Shown here: piece after piece, positions 17,095 through 26,271 of the stretch
Position numbering within the stretch: position 1 is the first letter of the stretch
Layout: every line of letters begins with the position of its first letter
NCBI GenBank assembly: GCA_024710705.1
Contig: JANJUF010000113.1
Location: 1 to 64,000 of the forward strand
Origin: Gemmatimonadaceae bacterium
Lineage (GTDB): Bacteria > Gemmatimonadota > Gemmatimonadetes > Gemmatimonadales > Gemmatimonadaceae
DNA length: 64,000 bases
Direction of reading: 5' to 3'
The notes under the pieces: generated by a model
The model's input: only the letters and a program-made list of their open reading frames with translations
Database searches by the model: none
What the model was told of the DNA's origin: nothing
Program-made: the position numbers and the translations under genes

Positions 17095-17757
17095 TCAGAC
17101 CTGTGCCGCGATCCCTCCTCGGCGTCGAACTCCACTGCCACGCCGGCCGCGCGCGCGCGCTCAACAAGTCGCCGCGCATCGTCCCACAGCGCTTCGGCAC
17201 GGCTCGCCTGCACGAGCATGGGCGGCAGTCCGCCCAACTCGGCGAACAGCGGGGACAGCAACGGCTCATCGAGGGCCGTCTCGCCCGCGAAACACCGCAT
17301 CGCGTACTCCCGATGCCGCAAGCCGAGCAAGGACTCGCGCTCGGCGTTCGCCACGAGCGAGGCACCGGTTCCGGTGAGATCGGTGAGCGGGCACACCAAG
17401 GCCGCTCCTGCGGGCAGTGGCCCACCCTCGGCCCGCAGCCGCCGCATGAGCGCGAGAGCCAAGCCCGTACCGGCGGAATCGCCGGCGAGCACGATGCGTT
17501 CGGGACGCGTGCCGGCCGCGACAATGGCGCGGAACGCGTGCACGCCGTCATCAAGGCCCGCCGGAAAGGGATGCGCGGGGGCGAGGCGGTAGTCGAGGGA
17601 GAAGAGCCGCATCCCGGCGTGATGCGCCAGCCAGTCCGCGCAGGAGCGATGGGTATGGGGCGATCCTGCCAGGTGTCCGCCTCCGTGCATGAGGAGGATC
17701 ACGCCGTCCCGCTGCAGCGCGCGCGGCGCGGAGGTCGAACGGTTCGGCGTTCAGCAC
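17095..17757 (-). pseudogene. Decayed alpha/beta hydrolase (HSL-type esterase)
   Basis: The frame opening at a GTG (17702) gives VILLMHGGGHLAGSP, GDSAG and LDYRLAP, the oxyanion-hole and nucleophile motifs of hormone-sensitive-lipase-type esterases. About 70 N-terminal residues expected before HGGG are missing; a possible remnant (VLNAEPFDLRAAR) lies in another frame from 17757. At the 3' end the frame runs on antisense through the CoA-binding gene without the D-x-x-H block expected for the catalytic acid and histidine; a frameshift near 17110 would end at TGA 17095-17097. At least two lesions are needed to explain this. An assembly error is the alternative to true decay. Confidence 0.5.
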
Positions 17758-17814
17758 CCGCTTAAGAGCAGTCGCGATGTGAGGCGCATCAACCGCGCCG
17801 GAAGCGACGGCGCC

Positions 17815-18699
17815 TCAGCGCTCGACGATCAGCGTGGCCGTGGCCGCATCCACCTGCCAGCGCGTGCCCCGCAGCAGGGCGCGGGCAGCGCGCGTCTCGA
17901 GGCCGATCGGCGGGCGGCCGGCCGTCGGCACGAGGAGCATGCCCGGGAACGTGAGCACGAAGGGCACCTGCTGCACCGCGCCGGTGATGCGCGACGCATT
18001 GGGCCGGCGACCCAGCGTCAGCGTGCCCGCACGCTCGTCCACGAGCGGATGCAGGGCCCAGAGTGCGTCGAGGCCGAGGCGGATCTCATCGGGCGTGGCC
18101 AGCGAATCCACCGTCACCTCCACGCGCCCCAGGCGGCGCTCACCAATCCACACGTTCGCCAGCGACGGCGCCGTGCGTCCACGAACGCCCAGTGCGGCCG
18201 CGGCACCCCGCCCGATGCGCGCACCGGCCACGGACGGGTCGAACAGGGCCGCGTACGACGCGTCGCCGATCCGCACGGGTACGCTCCAGAGCGCCCGCGC
18301 GTCGAGCACCGTCGTGATGGGCACGGTGGTCTCGGGGCCCGGTGGGGCGTCCACGCGATACGGTGCGAAGCTCGCCAGCGCACGACGCACCTGCGACCCG
18401 CTCGCTCCAAATCGCTGCGCCTCCTCCAGGAGAATCTCGGCGATGCGGAATCGCGCGCGCGACGCCAGGTACATCGCGAGCGCACCGCGCGGCTCCGGCG
18501 CGCGCGGGCGGATGTCCGCCGCGGAATACAGCGCCTCTTCAGCGGCGGCCAGCCGCCCGGCGGCCAACAGCCGCTCGGCCAGCGGGGGCTGCGGAGGCTG
18601 CACCGAGAGCGTTCGCACGCTGTCGGGCGTCGGTCGTTGGGCACCGGCGGCTCCAGCCCCCCACGCGCACAGCGCGCCGAGCAGCGCGGCGCGGAGCAT
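17815..18699 (-). CDS. Secreted retropepsin-like protein with degenerate active site
   Basis: A 294-residue exported protein with signal peptide MLRAALLGALCAWGAGAAGAQ, a helical TPR-like first half (AERLLAAGRLAAAEEALYSA) and a C-terminal half resembling clan AA aspartic proteases: LGLDALWALHPLVDERAGTLTLGR is typical of the retropepsin flap-to-C-term strand. The expected D-T/S-G triad appears as FDPSVAG, so Asp is kept but the triad is altered and proteolysis is doubtful. ATG at 18699 is used; a GTG directly before it (18702) is an alternative. It sits 5 bp after the kinase gene on the same strand, so the two are likely cotranscribed. Confidence 0.6.
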   Translation of the reverse strand: MLRAALLGALCAWGAGAAGAQRPTPDSVRTLSVQPPQPPLAERLLAAGRLAAAEEALYSAADIRPRAPEPRGALAMYLASRARFRIAEILLEEAQRFGASGSQVRRALASFAPYRVDAPPGPETTVPITTVLDARALWSVPVRIGDASYAALFDPSVAGARIGRGAAAALGVRGRTAPSLANVWIGERRLGRVEVTVDSLATPDEIRLGLDALWALHPLVDERAGTLTLGRRPNASRITGAVQQVPFVLTFPGMLLVPTAGRPPIGLETRAARALLRGTRWQVDAATATLIVER

Positions 18700-18704
18700 C
18701 ACGC

Positions 18705-19721
18705 TCAGCCGATCGCAGCGCGGAACGCGGCCGCGAACTCGGGGGCAGTGGAGTAGCGGTCGGCGGCGTCGCGGGCCATGCCCTTGGCCAGCACCTTGTC
18801 CACCGCCTCCGGCACGTCGGGCCGGCGCGTGCGCGCCGGGATGGGCTCATTGCGCAACCGGGCGATCATCATGGCCTGTTGGTTGTTCCCTTCGAACGGC
18901 AGTTTGCCCGTGAGCATCTCGTACGTCATCAGCGTCAGCGAGTAGATATCGGTCCGCGGATCAAGCGGCTTGCCGCGCAACTGCTCGGGGCTCATGAACT
19001 CAGGCGTACCGAGGATGATGCCCGTGGCCGTGAGCTTCTGCAGCTCGCCGCCGGCCTTGCGCTCCTTCGCCAGCCCGAAGTCCATCACCACTGCGTACTC
19101 CGTGCCGTCGGGCTTCTTGCAGATCATGATGTTCTCGGGCTTGAGATCGCGATGCACGATCCCCAGCTGGTGCGCCACGTGCAGCCCGTCGGCGATCTCG
19201 GTGATGAACTTCGCCGTGTCGGCCAGCGTGGTCTGCCCCACGCGATAGTTGCGATCCGAGAGGATCTCGCCCTCCACGTATGGCATCACCACGTACACCA
19301 ACCCCTCTTCCGTCTCGCCCATCCGCACGATGTGGCAGACGTTGGGATGCGCCAGGCGGATGCCAAGCGCCGCCTCGCGGCGGAGGCGCGCCATCGCATT
19401 CTCTTCCTTCGAGAGCGCCGGCGAGAGGATCTTGATCGCGTAGCGTGTCTGCGTGGAGACGTCGTGTGCGAGGTACACGTAGGACATGCCGCCCTCGCCG
19501 ACCTTCTTCACGATGTGGTAGCGGCGATCGAGGACCTGCCCCGTCATGTTGGCGTGGCTCGTCACGATCGGCGCACCTGGCGTTGGCGTCCCACCATCGT
19601 GGATCCGCACGGCGGTCACGCGGTTCCCCGGTTCGGCCGCCTGCAGCTTCGAACCATCCTTCGTGCAGAAGCGGGCGTCATCGGGATACTGCAGCCCGCA
19701 GGTGGGGCATCGCATTGGCAT
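18705..19721 (-). CDS. Cytosolic Ser/Thr protein kinase with N-terminal zinc ribbon
   Basis: A Hanks-type kinase of 338 residues. A short CPTCG...FC ribbon-like segment (Cys5, Cys8, Cys19) precedes the kinase domain: glycine loop GEGGMSYVYLAHD near 76-88, ATP-binding Lys in AIKIL (about 97), catalytic HRDLKPEN at 190-197, DFG at 214-216, and the APE-equivalent PEFMSPEQL. No membrane helix or PASTA domain is present, unlike PknB, so it is probably soluble. Its ATG (19719-19721) overlaps the stop codon of the threonine dehydratase by one base, indicating translational coupling. The substrate is unknown. Confidence 0.92.
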   Translation of the reverse strand: MPMRCPTCGLQYPDDARFCTKDGSKLQAAEPGNRVTAVRIHDGGTPTPGAPIVTSHANMTGQVLDRRYHIVKKVGEGGMSYVYLAHDVSTQTRYAIKILSPALSKEENAMARLRREAALGIRLAHPNVCHIVRMGETEEGLVYVVMPYVEGEILSDRNYRVGQTTLADTAKFITEIADGLHVAHQLGIVHRDLKPENIMICKKPDGTEYAVVMDFGLAKERKAGGELQKLTATGIILGTPEFMSPEQLRGKPLDPRTDIYSLTLMTYEMLTGKLPFEGNNQQAMMIARLRNEPIPARTRRPDVPEAVDKVLAKGMARDAADRYSTAPEFAAAFRAAIG

Positions 19722-20716
19722 CAGGCTGCTCCCTCGGCGGCGCCCAGCACGGCGCGCAGTCCGTCGTATTCCATGTTCCCGCCGCTCAAGATGGCCACCG
19801 TGGGGCCGGACGGCTTCACCAGACCCTCGAGTAGCGCCGCGAGGGTGATCGCTCCGCTCGGTTCGCAGACCAGCTTAAGTCGGTCGATTGCGAAGCGCAT
19901 GGCCGACGGCAGCACGCGGTCGGGGACGGTGACCACGTCGTCCAGATGCGCCTGCAGATGATGGAAATTGCGCGTGCCGATGCGCACCGCCAACAACCCG
20001 TCGGCGAGACCTTCGGGGTTCGCCGGGACCGTCACCGGTTCACCGGCGGCGCGTGCCGTGGTGTACTTGGGCGATCCCGCCGGCTCCACGCCCACGACCC
20101 GCACATTCGGCAGCAGGAGCTTGAGCGCCGTCGCGGTGCCCGCGCTCATCCCGCCACCGCCGATCGGCACCACCACCGTGCCGACGATGGGCAGGTCCTC
20201 CGCAATCTCCAGTCCGATCGTCCCTTGGCCGGCGATGATCGTGAGGTCGTCGTACGGCGGCACGAGCACCAGCCCCTCGGCGCGCTGGAGTTCCTGCGCG
20301 CGCTCCATGCGCTCGGCGGTGGTGATGCCGTGGTAGAAGCAGCGCGCGCCGAGCCGCTCGCAGCCGTCGCGCTTGGCCCGCGGCACGGTCGTCGGCATCA
20401 CGATCGTCGCTGGCACGCCAAAGATCTTGGCCGCGAGCGCGACGGCCTGGCCGTGGTTTCCCGAGCTGGCCGTCACCACGCCGCGGGCGCGTTGGGCCGG
20501 ATCGAGCTTCGAGAGAAACGTGTAGGCGCCGCGGAACTTGAAGGCCCCTCCGCGCTGCAGCATCTCCGGCTTCACGAAGCTCGGCACACCCAGGCGTGCC
20601 CCGAGCGCGTCCGACGGGAGCAGCGGCGTGCGCACGGCCACGCCGCGGAGCACGGCAGCCGCCGCGCGGAACTCCTCGAGGGTGACGAGGGTCTCGGTCG
20701 CCACGGCGGTCGTCAT
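19721..20716 (-). CDS. Threonine/serine dehydratase, PLP-dependent
   Basis: Fold-type II PLP enzyme of 331 residues that deaminates threonine (or serine) to the 2-oxo acid. The Schiff-base lysine is Lys60 in GGAFKFRGA, the substrate loop is SSGNHGQ at 84-90, and the phosphate-binding loop is PIGGGGMSAG. There is no C-terminal ACT regulatory domain, so it resembles catabolic TdcB or serine racemase rather than biosynthetic IlvA. The ATG at 20716 begins MTTAVATETLVT, in register with the family; upstream in-frame codons would add unlikely residues. It is coupled to the downstream kinase by an ATGA-type overlap. Confidence 0.9.
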   Translation of the reverse strand: MTTAVATETLVTLEEFRAAAAVLRGVAVRTPLLPSDALGARLGVPSFVKPEMLQRGGAFKFRGAYTFLSKLDPAQRARGVVTASSGNHGQAVALAAKIFGVPATIVMPTTVPRAKRDGCERLGARCFYHGITTAERMERAQELQRAEGLVLVPPYDDLTIIAGQGTIGLEIAEDLPIVGTVVVPIGGGGMSAGTATALKLLLPNVRVVGVEPAGSPKYTTARAAGEPVTVPANPEGLADGLLAVRIGTRNFHHLQAHLDDVVTVPDRVLPSAMRFAIDRLKLVCEPSGAITLAALLEGLVKPSGPTVAILSGGNMEYDGLRAVLGAAEGAA

Positions 20717-20726
20717 GGGCGGCGCG

Positions 20727-22091
20727 TCAGCGCGACGCGCCGTCCCAACGCTGCACGGACTGCCCGCGGGCCTGCAGATCCATCGAGAGCAACGAGATGG
20801 CCAGCGAGCGGGAGTCGTCACGGCGCCCGACGGTAAAGCGCGCGTGGAGCGTGAGTGGCGTGCGGAGCACGTCGTGCTGCCGCGCGACGGAGCGCGGCAC
20901 GCGCCAGAGATCGCCGGCTTCGTACGTCATGCCCGTATCCGAGGCGCACCAGAACACGGGGCGCGTGTAGCACGCGAACGTGGGCGTGGGCTCCGCGCCC
21001 TCGAGGCGCGTCATCGGCAGGCCGATTCCGTCCACGGTGAACTCCAGCACCTCGCGGTCGGCATCGTAACGGACTTCCTTCACCGGCAATGCCACGTTGT
21101 AGGTCTTGGTGTTCTGGGCGAGGAACTCGCGCTCGCGGCGTTCGGCAGCGGCGATGGCGGCGGCGCGGCGGGCCTCGAACTCGGCCGTGCTTTCGTACGG
21201 ATCCTTGGTGATGCGGGCAATCTCGGCCGGGAGTGCGACGAAGATGGCCGGCACGCCTTGGGCAAAGTCGTTCAGGCGCTGGGAGAACTGCGCCGCAGTC
21301 ACGTTCTCGACCTGCTGCGCCGCAGGCGCACCGGCGGGGTTCGTCTCGCGAGTATCGGCCCGCGCATTGCGCGGCGCATCGGGGATCAGGGCGCCCGGTG
21401 CCGGGGCGGCGGTGGTGGGACCCGAGGGCGCAGGAGCGACCCCGGGAGCCGGAAGCGGCGCGGCCGGCGTGGCGGGGGTCATGGCGATATCACCACGCCC
21501 GGGCGCCGCGGCCGGAGCGGCGGCCTGCGTGCGAGCCGGCGTCGAGCGGGCCGGTGTCGCGGGAGTGGTCACGGTGCTCGCGGCCACCGTCGGGGCGGCG
21601 GGCGCGGCAGTCGGCTCTGCAGCCACGGCGGCGGAGGGTGCCGCAGCGCGTGGGGCGGTCGTGGGTGCGGCCGTCGGCGCCGCCGGCTGCGCCGAGGCGA
21701 CAGTCGTGCCCGTGCCCGGGCGCCCTTCCTGACAGAACGGCGCGGCGGCCGGCCCCGTAGGCTCGGCCGACGAGATGATGACGAAGCAGGCCACCGGCGA
21801 AAGCACCGGATGCGTGGCGTTGGCTGCCCAGGCGTTCATGGACGCGTAGGCGATGCTCACCTGCGCCCCGCTCGTGGGGGAGAAATTGAGGTCGCGGGCG
21901 TCTGCCGCGTAGACGCGAGTACGCTCATGATGCCGATTCTGCAGCTCGGCCAAACGCGCAAGATCGGCCTTCACCGCCTCGGCGACCGTGGCCTTCTCCC
22001 CGGTGAGCGTCGGGCGCTGCGCCAGCGCTGGGCTCGTCACGAGCACCAAGGCGGCAGCCAGGATCAAGAATCGGATCAGAAACAGGGCCAT
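20727..22091 (-). CDS. Secreted protein with long Ala/Pro/Thr-rich linker, unknown function
   Basis: A 454-residue exported protein with signal peptide FLIRFLILAAALVLVTSPALAQ. Residues about 24-105 resemble a pilin-like or small periplasmic domain (TVAEAVKADLARLAELQNRHHERT, then NFSPTSGAQVSIAYAS), which in other secreted proteins binds or senses cell-wall material. Residues about 115-250 are almost entirely Ala, Pro, Thr and Val. The C-terminal part (about 270-454) has a coiled-coil segment EFEARRAAAIAAAERREREFLA and a strand-rich domain with FACYTRPVFWCAS, two Cys that could form a disulfide. I do not recognise the family. ATG 22091 is chosen because the signal peptide starts there. Confidence 0.65.
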   Translation of the reverse strand: MALFLIRFLILAAALVLVTSPALAQRPTLTGEKATVAEAVKADLARLAELQNRHHERTRVYAADARDLNFSPTSGAQVSIAYASMNAWAANATHPVLSPVACFVIISSAEPTGPAAAPFCQEGRPGTGTTVASAQPAAPTAAPTTAPRAAAPSAAVAAEPTAAPAAPTVAASTVTTPATPARSTPARTQAAAPAAAPGRGDIAMTPATPAAPLPAPGVAPAPSGPTTAAPAPGALIPDAPRNARADTRETNPAGAPAAQQVENVTAAQFSQRLNDFAQGVPAIFVALPAEIARITKDPYESTAEFEARRAAAIAAAERREREFLAQNTKTYNVALPVKEVRYDADREVLEFTVDGIGLPMTRLEGAEPTPTFACYTRPVFWCASDTGMTYEAGDLWRVPRSVARQHDVLRTPLTLHARFTVGRRDDSRSLAISLLSMDLQARGQSVQRWDGASR

Positions 22092-22163
22092 CTCGGAGGG
22101 TCTCCCAGGGGGGCACGAACCGGGGGTAATCTGCGCCCGTACCGACACTTCCGCAACGCGGGA

Positions 22164-22193
22164 GACCCTGATTCTCGCAGGAGAATCAGGGTC
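22164..22193. repeat. Perfect 13-bp inverted repeat in intergenic region
   Basis: GACCCTGATTCTC, loop GCAG, GAGAATCAGGGTC. A third copy, GAGAATCAGGG, lies at 22217-22227 next to the end of the histidine-phosphatase gene. The 130-bp gap has no other feature. The hairpin could terminate the leftward phosphatase transcript, but no T-run follows; an operator is also possible. Confidence 0.5.
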
Positions 22194-22221
22194 CCGGCCC
22201 AATCGTCGCAATCGCCGAGAA

Positions 22222-22830
22222 TCAGGGACGCATGGAGGGCACCATGGCATGGCCGCAGGGCTGTGTGGGTGCCGGATTGGGCGGACCATAGCGCCCCTCG
22301 ACCAGCCGTACCTCGCCATGCGCAATGACCAGCGTGTAGATGCCGTCGTACTGATGGTCGCAGAGGTCGTCGCGGCGGGGGCCTCCGAGCGCGGCGATGT
22401 AGCCCATTACGGTGTTTGAGTGCCCGACGACCACCACGGTCTTGCCGGCGTGTTTGCGTACTGCCTCGGCCATGGCCTCGAGGTGCGACGCCCCTGCCGA
22501 CAGCGGCACCACCTCGGGGGTCAATCCGAACTGCTCAGCCACGGGACGCGCGGTGTCGCGCGTGCGGATGCGCGGCGTGTGCAGCACCGCGCCCACCTTC
22601 GAGTCGCGCAGAAGCGCGGCGAGGGCACGCGCGCGCTCCTCCCCGACGGCCGTGAGGGGCGGATCACCCGAAGGATCACCCGCCCGCTCAGCGTGGCGGA
22701 CGAGGATCACCACGGTGACCGGGTGCTCCATCTTGGCGTGGGCATCGCCGCCGTGTTGGTGTTCCTGGGCGAGGGCAGCCGAGGGCAGCAGCACGACGGC
22801 CAACAGCGCGAGGAGGGGACGAAGGCGCAT
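22222..22830 (-). CDS. Exported histidine phosphatase superfamily protein
   Basis: A 202-residue protein with signal peptide MRLRPLLALLAVVLLPSAALAQ and a His-rich mature N-terminus (EHQHGGDAHAKMEH). Branch 1 histidine-phosphatase motifs are present: the phospho-acceptor LVRHAE (Arg45, His46) and the second catalytic His in VVVVGHSNT. The TPRIRTRDTARPVAEQFGL block matches the SixA/phosphoglycerate-mutase-like group. A periplasmic or surface phosphatase is likely; the substrate is unknown. ATG 22830 coincides with the signal peptide start. It is followed by the 13-bp palindrome. Confidence 0.86.
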   Translation of the reverse strand: MRLRPLLALLAVVLLPSAALAQEHQHGGDAHAKMEHPVTVVILVRHAERAGDPSGDPPLTAVGEERARALAALLRDSKVGAVLHTPRIRTRDTARPVAEQFGLTPEVVPLSAGASHLEAMAEAVRKHAGKTVVVVGHSNTVMGYIAALGGPRRDDLCDHQYDGIYTLVIAHGEVRLVEGRYGPPNPAPTQPCGHAMVPSMRP

Positions 22831-22855
22831 CAGGAGGTCCGGACGAAAGGAAGGT

Positions 22856-23212
22856 TCAAACGGGCGTGAGGTTGCCCCGGAACACGAAATACACCGCACC
22901 AAGCAGGCACAAGCTGGCCCAAAGAAAGTCGAGCTTCAGCGGCTGCTTCATGTACAGCACGGCGAACGGAATGAACACGGCCAGCGTGATCACCTCTTGG
23001 AGCATCTTGAGCTGGCCCAACGACATCACGGTGAACCCGATCCGGTTGGCCGGGACCTGCAGGAGATACTCGAACAGGGCGATGCCCCAACTGATCAAGG
23101 CAGCGATGTACCAGGCGCGGTGCTGGTGGTGCTTGAGATGGCCGTACCACGCGAAGGTCATGAACGCGTTGGAGGCAATCAACAGGAGCGTCGTGCGGAG
23201 CACGATCGACAT
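22856..23212 (-). CDS. DMT-family membrane protein (DUF486)
   Basis: A 118-residue integral membrane protein with four hydrophobic helices: VLRTTLLLIASNAFMTFAWYG, YIAALISWGIALFEYLLQVPA, VITLAVFIPFAVLYM and LWASLCLLGAVYFVF. The motifs NAFMTFAWYGHLK and QVPANRIG are diagnostic of the DUF486 family, small relatives of the drug/metabolite transporter superfamily with unknown substrate. The ATG at 23212 is used. It lies 45 bp downstream of the RND permease operon on the same strand and might be cotranscribed with it. Confidence 0.88.
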   Translation of the reverse strand: MSIVLRTTLLLIASNAFMTFAWYGHLKHHQHRAWYIAALISWGIALFEYLLQVPANRIGFTVMSLGQLKMLQEVITLAVFIPFAVLYMKQPLKLDFLWASLCLLGAVYFVFRGNLTPV

Positions 23213-23256
23213 AAGTTCGCGACGGGGTGAGGGTGGCGGATGACCGACCCTGAACG

Positions 23257-26200
23257 CTAGACGCGCTGCTTGCGCCCCGCCAACAGTGCCGGCAGGATCA
23301 GCATCGCGCCGATGGTCCCGGCGAGCGTCCCCCCCGCGGTGGCCAAGGCGATGGCGCCGAACAGGGTGGTCGCACTCGTGCCAACCGCCAGCGGGATCAG
23401 CGAAGCCAGCGTGGTGAGCGTCACCATCACGATCATCCCCGAGCGGTCGAGCGCGGCGCGCAGCACGCGCCCCGGGGTGAGCCGGCCGCCCTCGGATTTC
23501 CGACGGCGCTCCAGTGCCGCGTCCACCAGCAGGATGGCCTGGTTCACCGCCAGACCCACCACGAGGATCACCCCTACCGCCGCTTCGCGGGTGAAGGCGG
23601 CATCGGCCCACCAGAACGCGGCCACCACCCCCGCCAGCGCCAGCGGCAGTGCCGCGAACACCATCCCCGCGCCCCAGGCCGAATCGAACACCATCGCCAC
23701 CGCGAGGATCACCAGCGTCACCCCGATGCCGAACACCAACCACAGCCCTTTCTGGCTCGTGTCCTGCTGTTGCTGGAAGAACTGGGCGTCCTCCACCGTG
23801 AAGCCGGGCGGCACGCTGATGCTCTCCATGAACGCCGTGTGCGTCCGCTGCGCCAGGCGGTTGGGGCCGCGGAACTCGTAGGCCACCACCCGCAGGTACT
23901 GCTGGTCCTCGCGCGTGATGGTCGCCAACTGCTCCTGTTCATCCACACGTGAGAGATCGGCGATGCGCGCCGGCGTGCCACGGGCCGTGGGCACGAGGGC
24001 GTCGCGCAGTTCGTCGAGCGAACGCTCGCGTGCGCCTTGCGCCTTCACGCTGATGGGAATCTCGTCGCCACCGATCTCCAATCGCTGCCCACCCACCGGC
24101 CCACGCACCTCGCGCGCCACGGCCTGCGTGAACTGCGCCGCCGTCACGCCATAGCGCGCCAAGGCGTCGCGATCCGGATCGAGCGTCACGGCAAAGGCAC
24201 GATCGCCCCCGAAGAAACTGCCGCTGGTGACCACGGCATTGCGCACGCGCGTGATGCGTTCGAGCCGTCCGCGGATGTCCTCCGCCAACTCGGCCACCGC
24301 AGCGTACGAGTACCCCAGCACGCGAATGCGGAAATTGCTCGACGAGCCCATGCCGCCACCGGAGCTGAACGCCGGACCCTGCCCCGCCACGTAGATGCTC
24401 GCCCCGCCCACGTACACGGCGCGGGCGGTGAGCTCCTCCTGGATCTGCAACGGCAGCGCCGTCACCTCGGCGGCTGGCGTGAAGGAGACGCGCATGCCGG
24501 CGCCGAACACGCCCGAGCTCTGCGCCACCACTTCCTCGACGCCGTCGCGCCCCACCACCACATTCTCCATCTCGCGCATGGCGGCATCGAGACTGGCCGG
24601 ATCCGACCCGCGCGGAAAGTTGATGCTCACCTGCACGTAGTTGCGCTGCGTGCCGAACCCGCTGAACGAGAAGCGCGGGATCTTCTTCACGAACACCCAG
24701 CTGAGCCCCACGATCATCCCGAGCGCGAGGGTGAGCGTCACCCAGCGCCAGCGCAGCGTCTTGACCACCATCCACCCGTAGATCCGCTGGGCCTTGGGCC
24801 AGTGGGTTTCCTTGAGCCCATGCCCCTTCGCCAGCGCCGGGACCATCACCAGCGCCGAGATCACCGAACAGAAGAGCGCCAAACTGAACGCCGCCGCAAA
24901 CGGAAAGAACGCCGCGCGGGCGTTTCCCTGCAGGTAGAGGAACGGGAAGAGCACCACGGCCGTGGTGAGTGTGGACCCCACCACGGCCGGCATCATCCGC
25001 TGCGCCACCTCGGCGCGGCCGAGTGGTGTGTCCGGCGATCCGCGCAGGCGCTCCACGATCACGAGCCCGTTCTGCACCAGCACGCCGATGCCCATGCCGA
25101 GTCCGGCCAACGTGAGCATGTTGGCTGGAATCTTCAGCAGGAAGAGCCCGAGCGCGGTACCGGCGATCGCGATGGCGGCGCTGCCCATGACCAGCGCCAC
25201 GGCTCGTGCATTGCGTAGCGCGATCGCCAGCACGAGCGCCACGGCCAGGAAGGCGATGGCGCCACGCCGCAGCAGATCGGTCAGCTGCTTGTCGAGCTCC
25301 ACGGATTCATCGGACGTGATCCGCCACCGCACACCCTGCGGCAGCTCGTCGGACAGTTCCCCGAGCGCGCGCCGCACCGCGGCGGCCGTCTTGATCGCGT
25401 CCGAGCCGGCCTCGCGCGAGATCGTGAGCGAGAGTGCAGTGTTCCCGTTCACGCGGTAGAACCGCCCGCGCGAGTCTTCTTCGGGGCGTACGCGGGCCAG
25501 GTCGCCGAGCCGGAACACCCGGCCCCCACGTCCAGCGATCGGCAAATCCTCGAGTTCCTCGAGCGCGCCCGGCTGGTCGCGCAACACCACTTCGCGCTTG
25601 CTTGCCCCCATCCGCTCCACGCCCAGCGACTGCACCACGCGTGCATCGCGCACGGCGTTGCTCAACGCCTGCGGGTCCACGCCAACTTGCCGCAGCAGCA
25701 CGGGATCGTAGGAGACGCTCGCCCCGAACTCGGTGCCACCACCGACCGAGACGCCGGAGACGCCACTCACCGCGCTGAGCCGCGGCGTGAGGACCTCGTC
25801 AGCCACTCGCTGCAGCGCGCCCGGGGTGTACGGCCCGTTGAGCAGCACACGCAGCAGCGGCGGCTCCTCGAGTTCCTGCGGCACCAGATTCTGCACCACG
25901 GGCGGCGTTGCGCCAAGCGGAAAATCCCCGCGCAACAGCTCGAGCCGTTCCAGGATGGCCAGGCGCGTGAGTTGCACATTGGCCTTGGCATCGAGTTCCA
26001 CGCTGAGCCGCGCCGTCCCGTCGCGCGATTCGGAACTCGTGCGCTTCACCCCGCGCACGCCCTGCACCGCCGATTCCACCGGCGACGAGATGTACATCTC
26101 CACCAACTCGGCCGACGCCCCCTGCCAGGACGCCGTGATCTGCAATCGCGGGAGTTCCACCGTGGTGCGGGTGGCCAGCGCCAGCCGCGTGAACGAGACC

Positions 26201-26271
26201 GCACCGCCGAGGCAGATCGCCACGGTCACGGCCCACACCACGGCCGGGCGGCTCACCGCGAACTTGATCAC
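23257..26271 (-). CDS. RND permease lacking the TM4 acidic proton-relay pair
   Basis: Inner-membrane efflux subunit of the HAE1-like RND superfamily, 1004 residues, with the 12-helix, two-porter-loop layout. It starts with GTG, overlapping the stop of the other permease as GTGA. In TM4 the position of AcrB Asp407-Asp408 reads Gln400-Asn401 (GIGVLVQNGLVIVER), so neither acidic residue is present, and the TM10 segment GLAVNQAILLVD has Val where AcrB has Lys940. Proton coupling by this subunit is therefore doubtful; it may work only as a partner of the adjacent permease. Sequence and length are otherwise intact. The substrate is unknown. Confidence 0.92.
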   Translation of the reverse strand: MIKFAVSRPAVVWAVTVAICLGGAVSFTRLALATRTTVELPRLQITASWQGASAELVEMYISSPVESAVQGVRGVKRTSSESRDGTARLSVELDAKANVQLTRLAILERLELLRGDFPLGATPPVVQNLVPQELEEPPLLRVLLNGPYTPGALQRVADEVLTPRLSAVSGVSGVSVGGGTEFGASVSYDPVLLRQVGVDPQALSNAVRDARVVQSLGVERMGASKREVVLRDQPGALEELEDLPIAGRGGRVFRLGDLARVRPEEDSRGRFYRVNGNTALSLTISREAGSDAIKTAAAVRRALGELSDELPQGVRWRITSDESVELDKQLTDLLRRGAIAFLAVALVLAIALRNARAVALVMGSAAIAIAGTALGLFLLKIPANMLTLAGLGMGIGVLVQNGLVIVERLRGSPDTPLGRAEVAQRMMPAVVGSTLTTAVVLFPFLYLQGNARAAFFPFAAAFSLALFCSVISALVMVPALAKGHGLKETHWPKAQRIYGWMVVKTLRWRWVTLTLALGMIVGLSWVFVKKIPRFSFSGFGTQRNYVQVSINFPRGSDPASLDAAMREMENVVVGRDGVEEVVAQSSGVFGAGMRVSFTPAAEVTALPLQIQEELTARAVYVGGASIYVAGQGPAFSSGGGMGSSSNFRIRVLGYSYAAVAELAEDIRGRLERITRVRNAVVTSGSFFGGDRAFAVTLDPDRDALARYGVTAAQFTQAVAREVRGPVGGQRLEIGGDEIPISVKAQGARERSLDELRDALVPTARGTPARIADLSRVDEQEQLATITREDQQYLRVVAYEFRGPNRLAQRTHTAFMESISVPPGFTVEDAQFFQQQQDTSQKGLWLVFGIGVTLVILAVAMVFDSAWGAGMVFAALPLALAGVVAAFWWADAAFTREAAVGVILVVGLAVNQAILLVDAALERRRKSEGGRLTPGRVLRAALDRSGMIVMVTLTTLASLIPLAVGTSATTLFGAIALATAGGTLAGTIGAMLILPALLAGRKQRV

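Noticed and set aside
16812-17702. Esterase continuing to 16812
   Set aside because: The extension is antisense to the CoA-binding gene and has no esterase C-terminal features.
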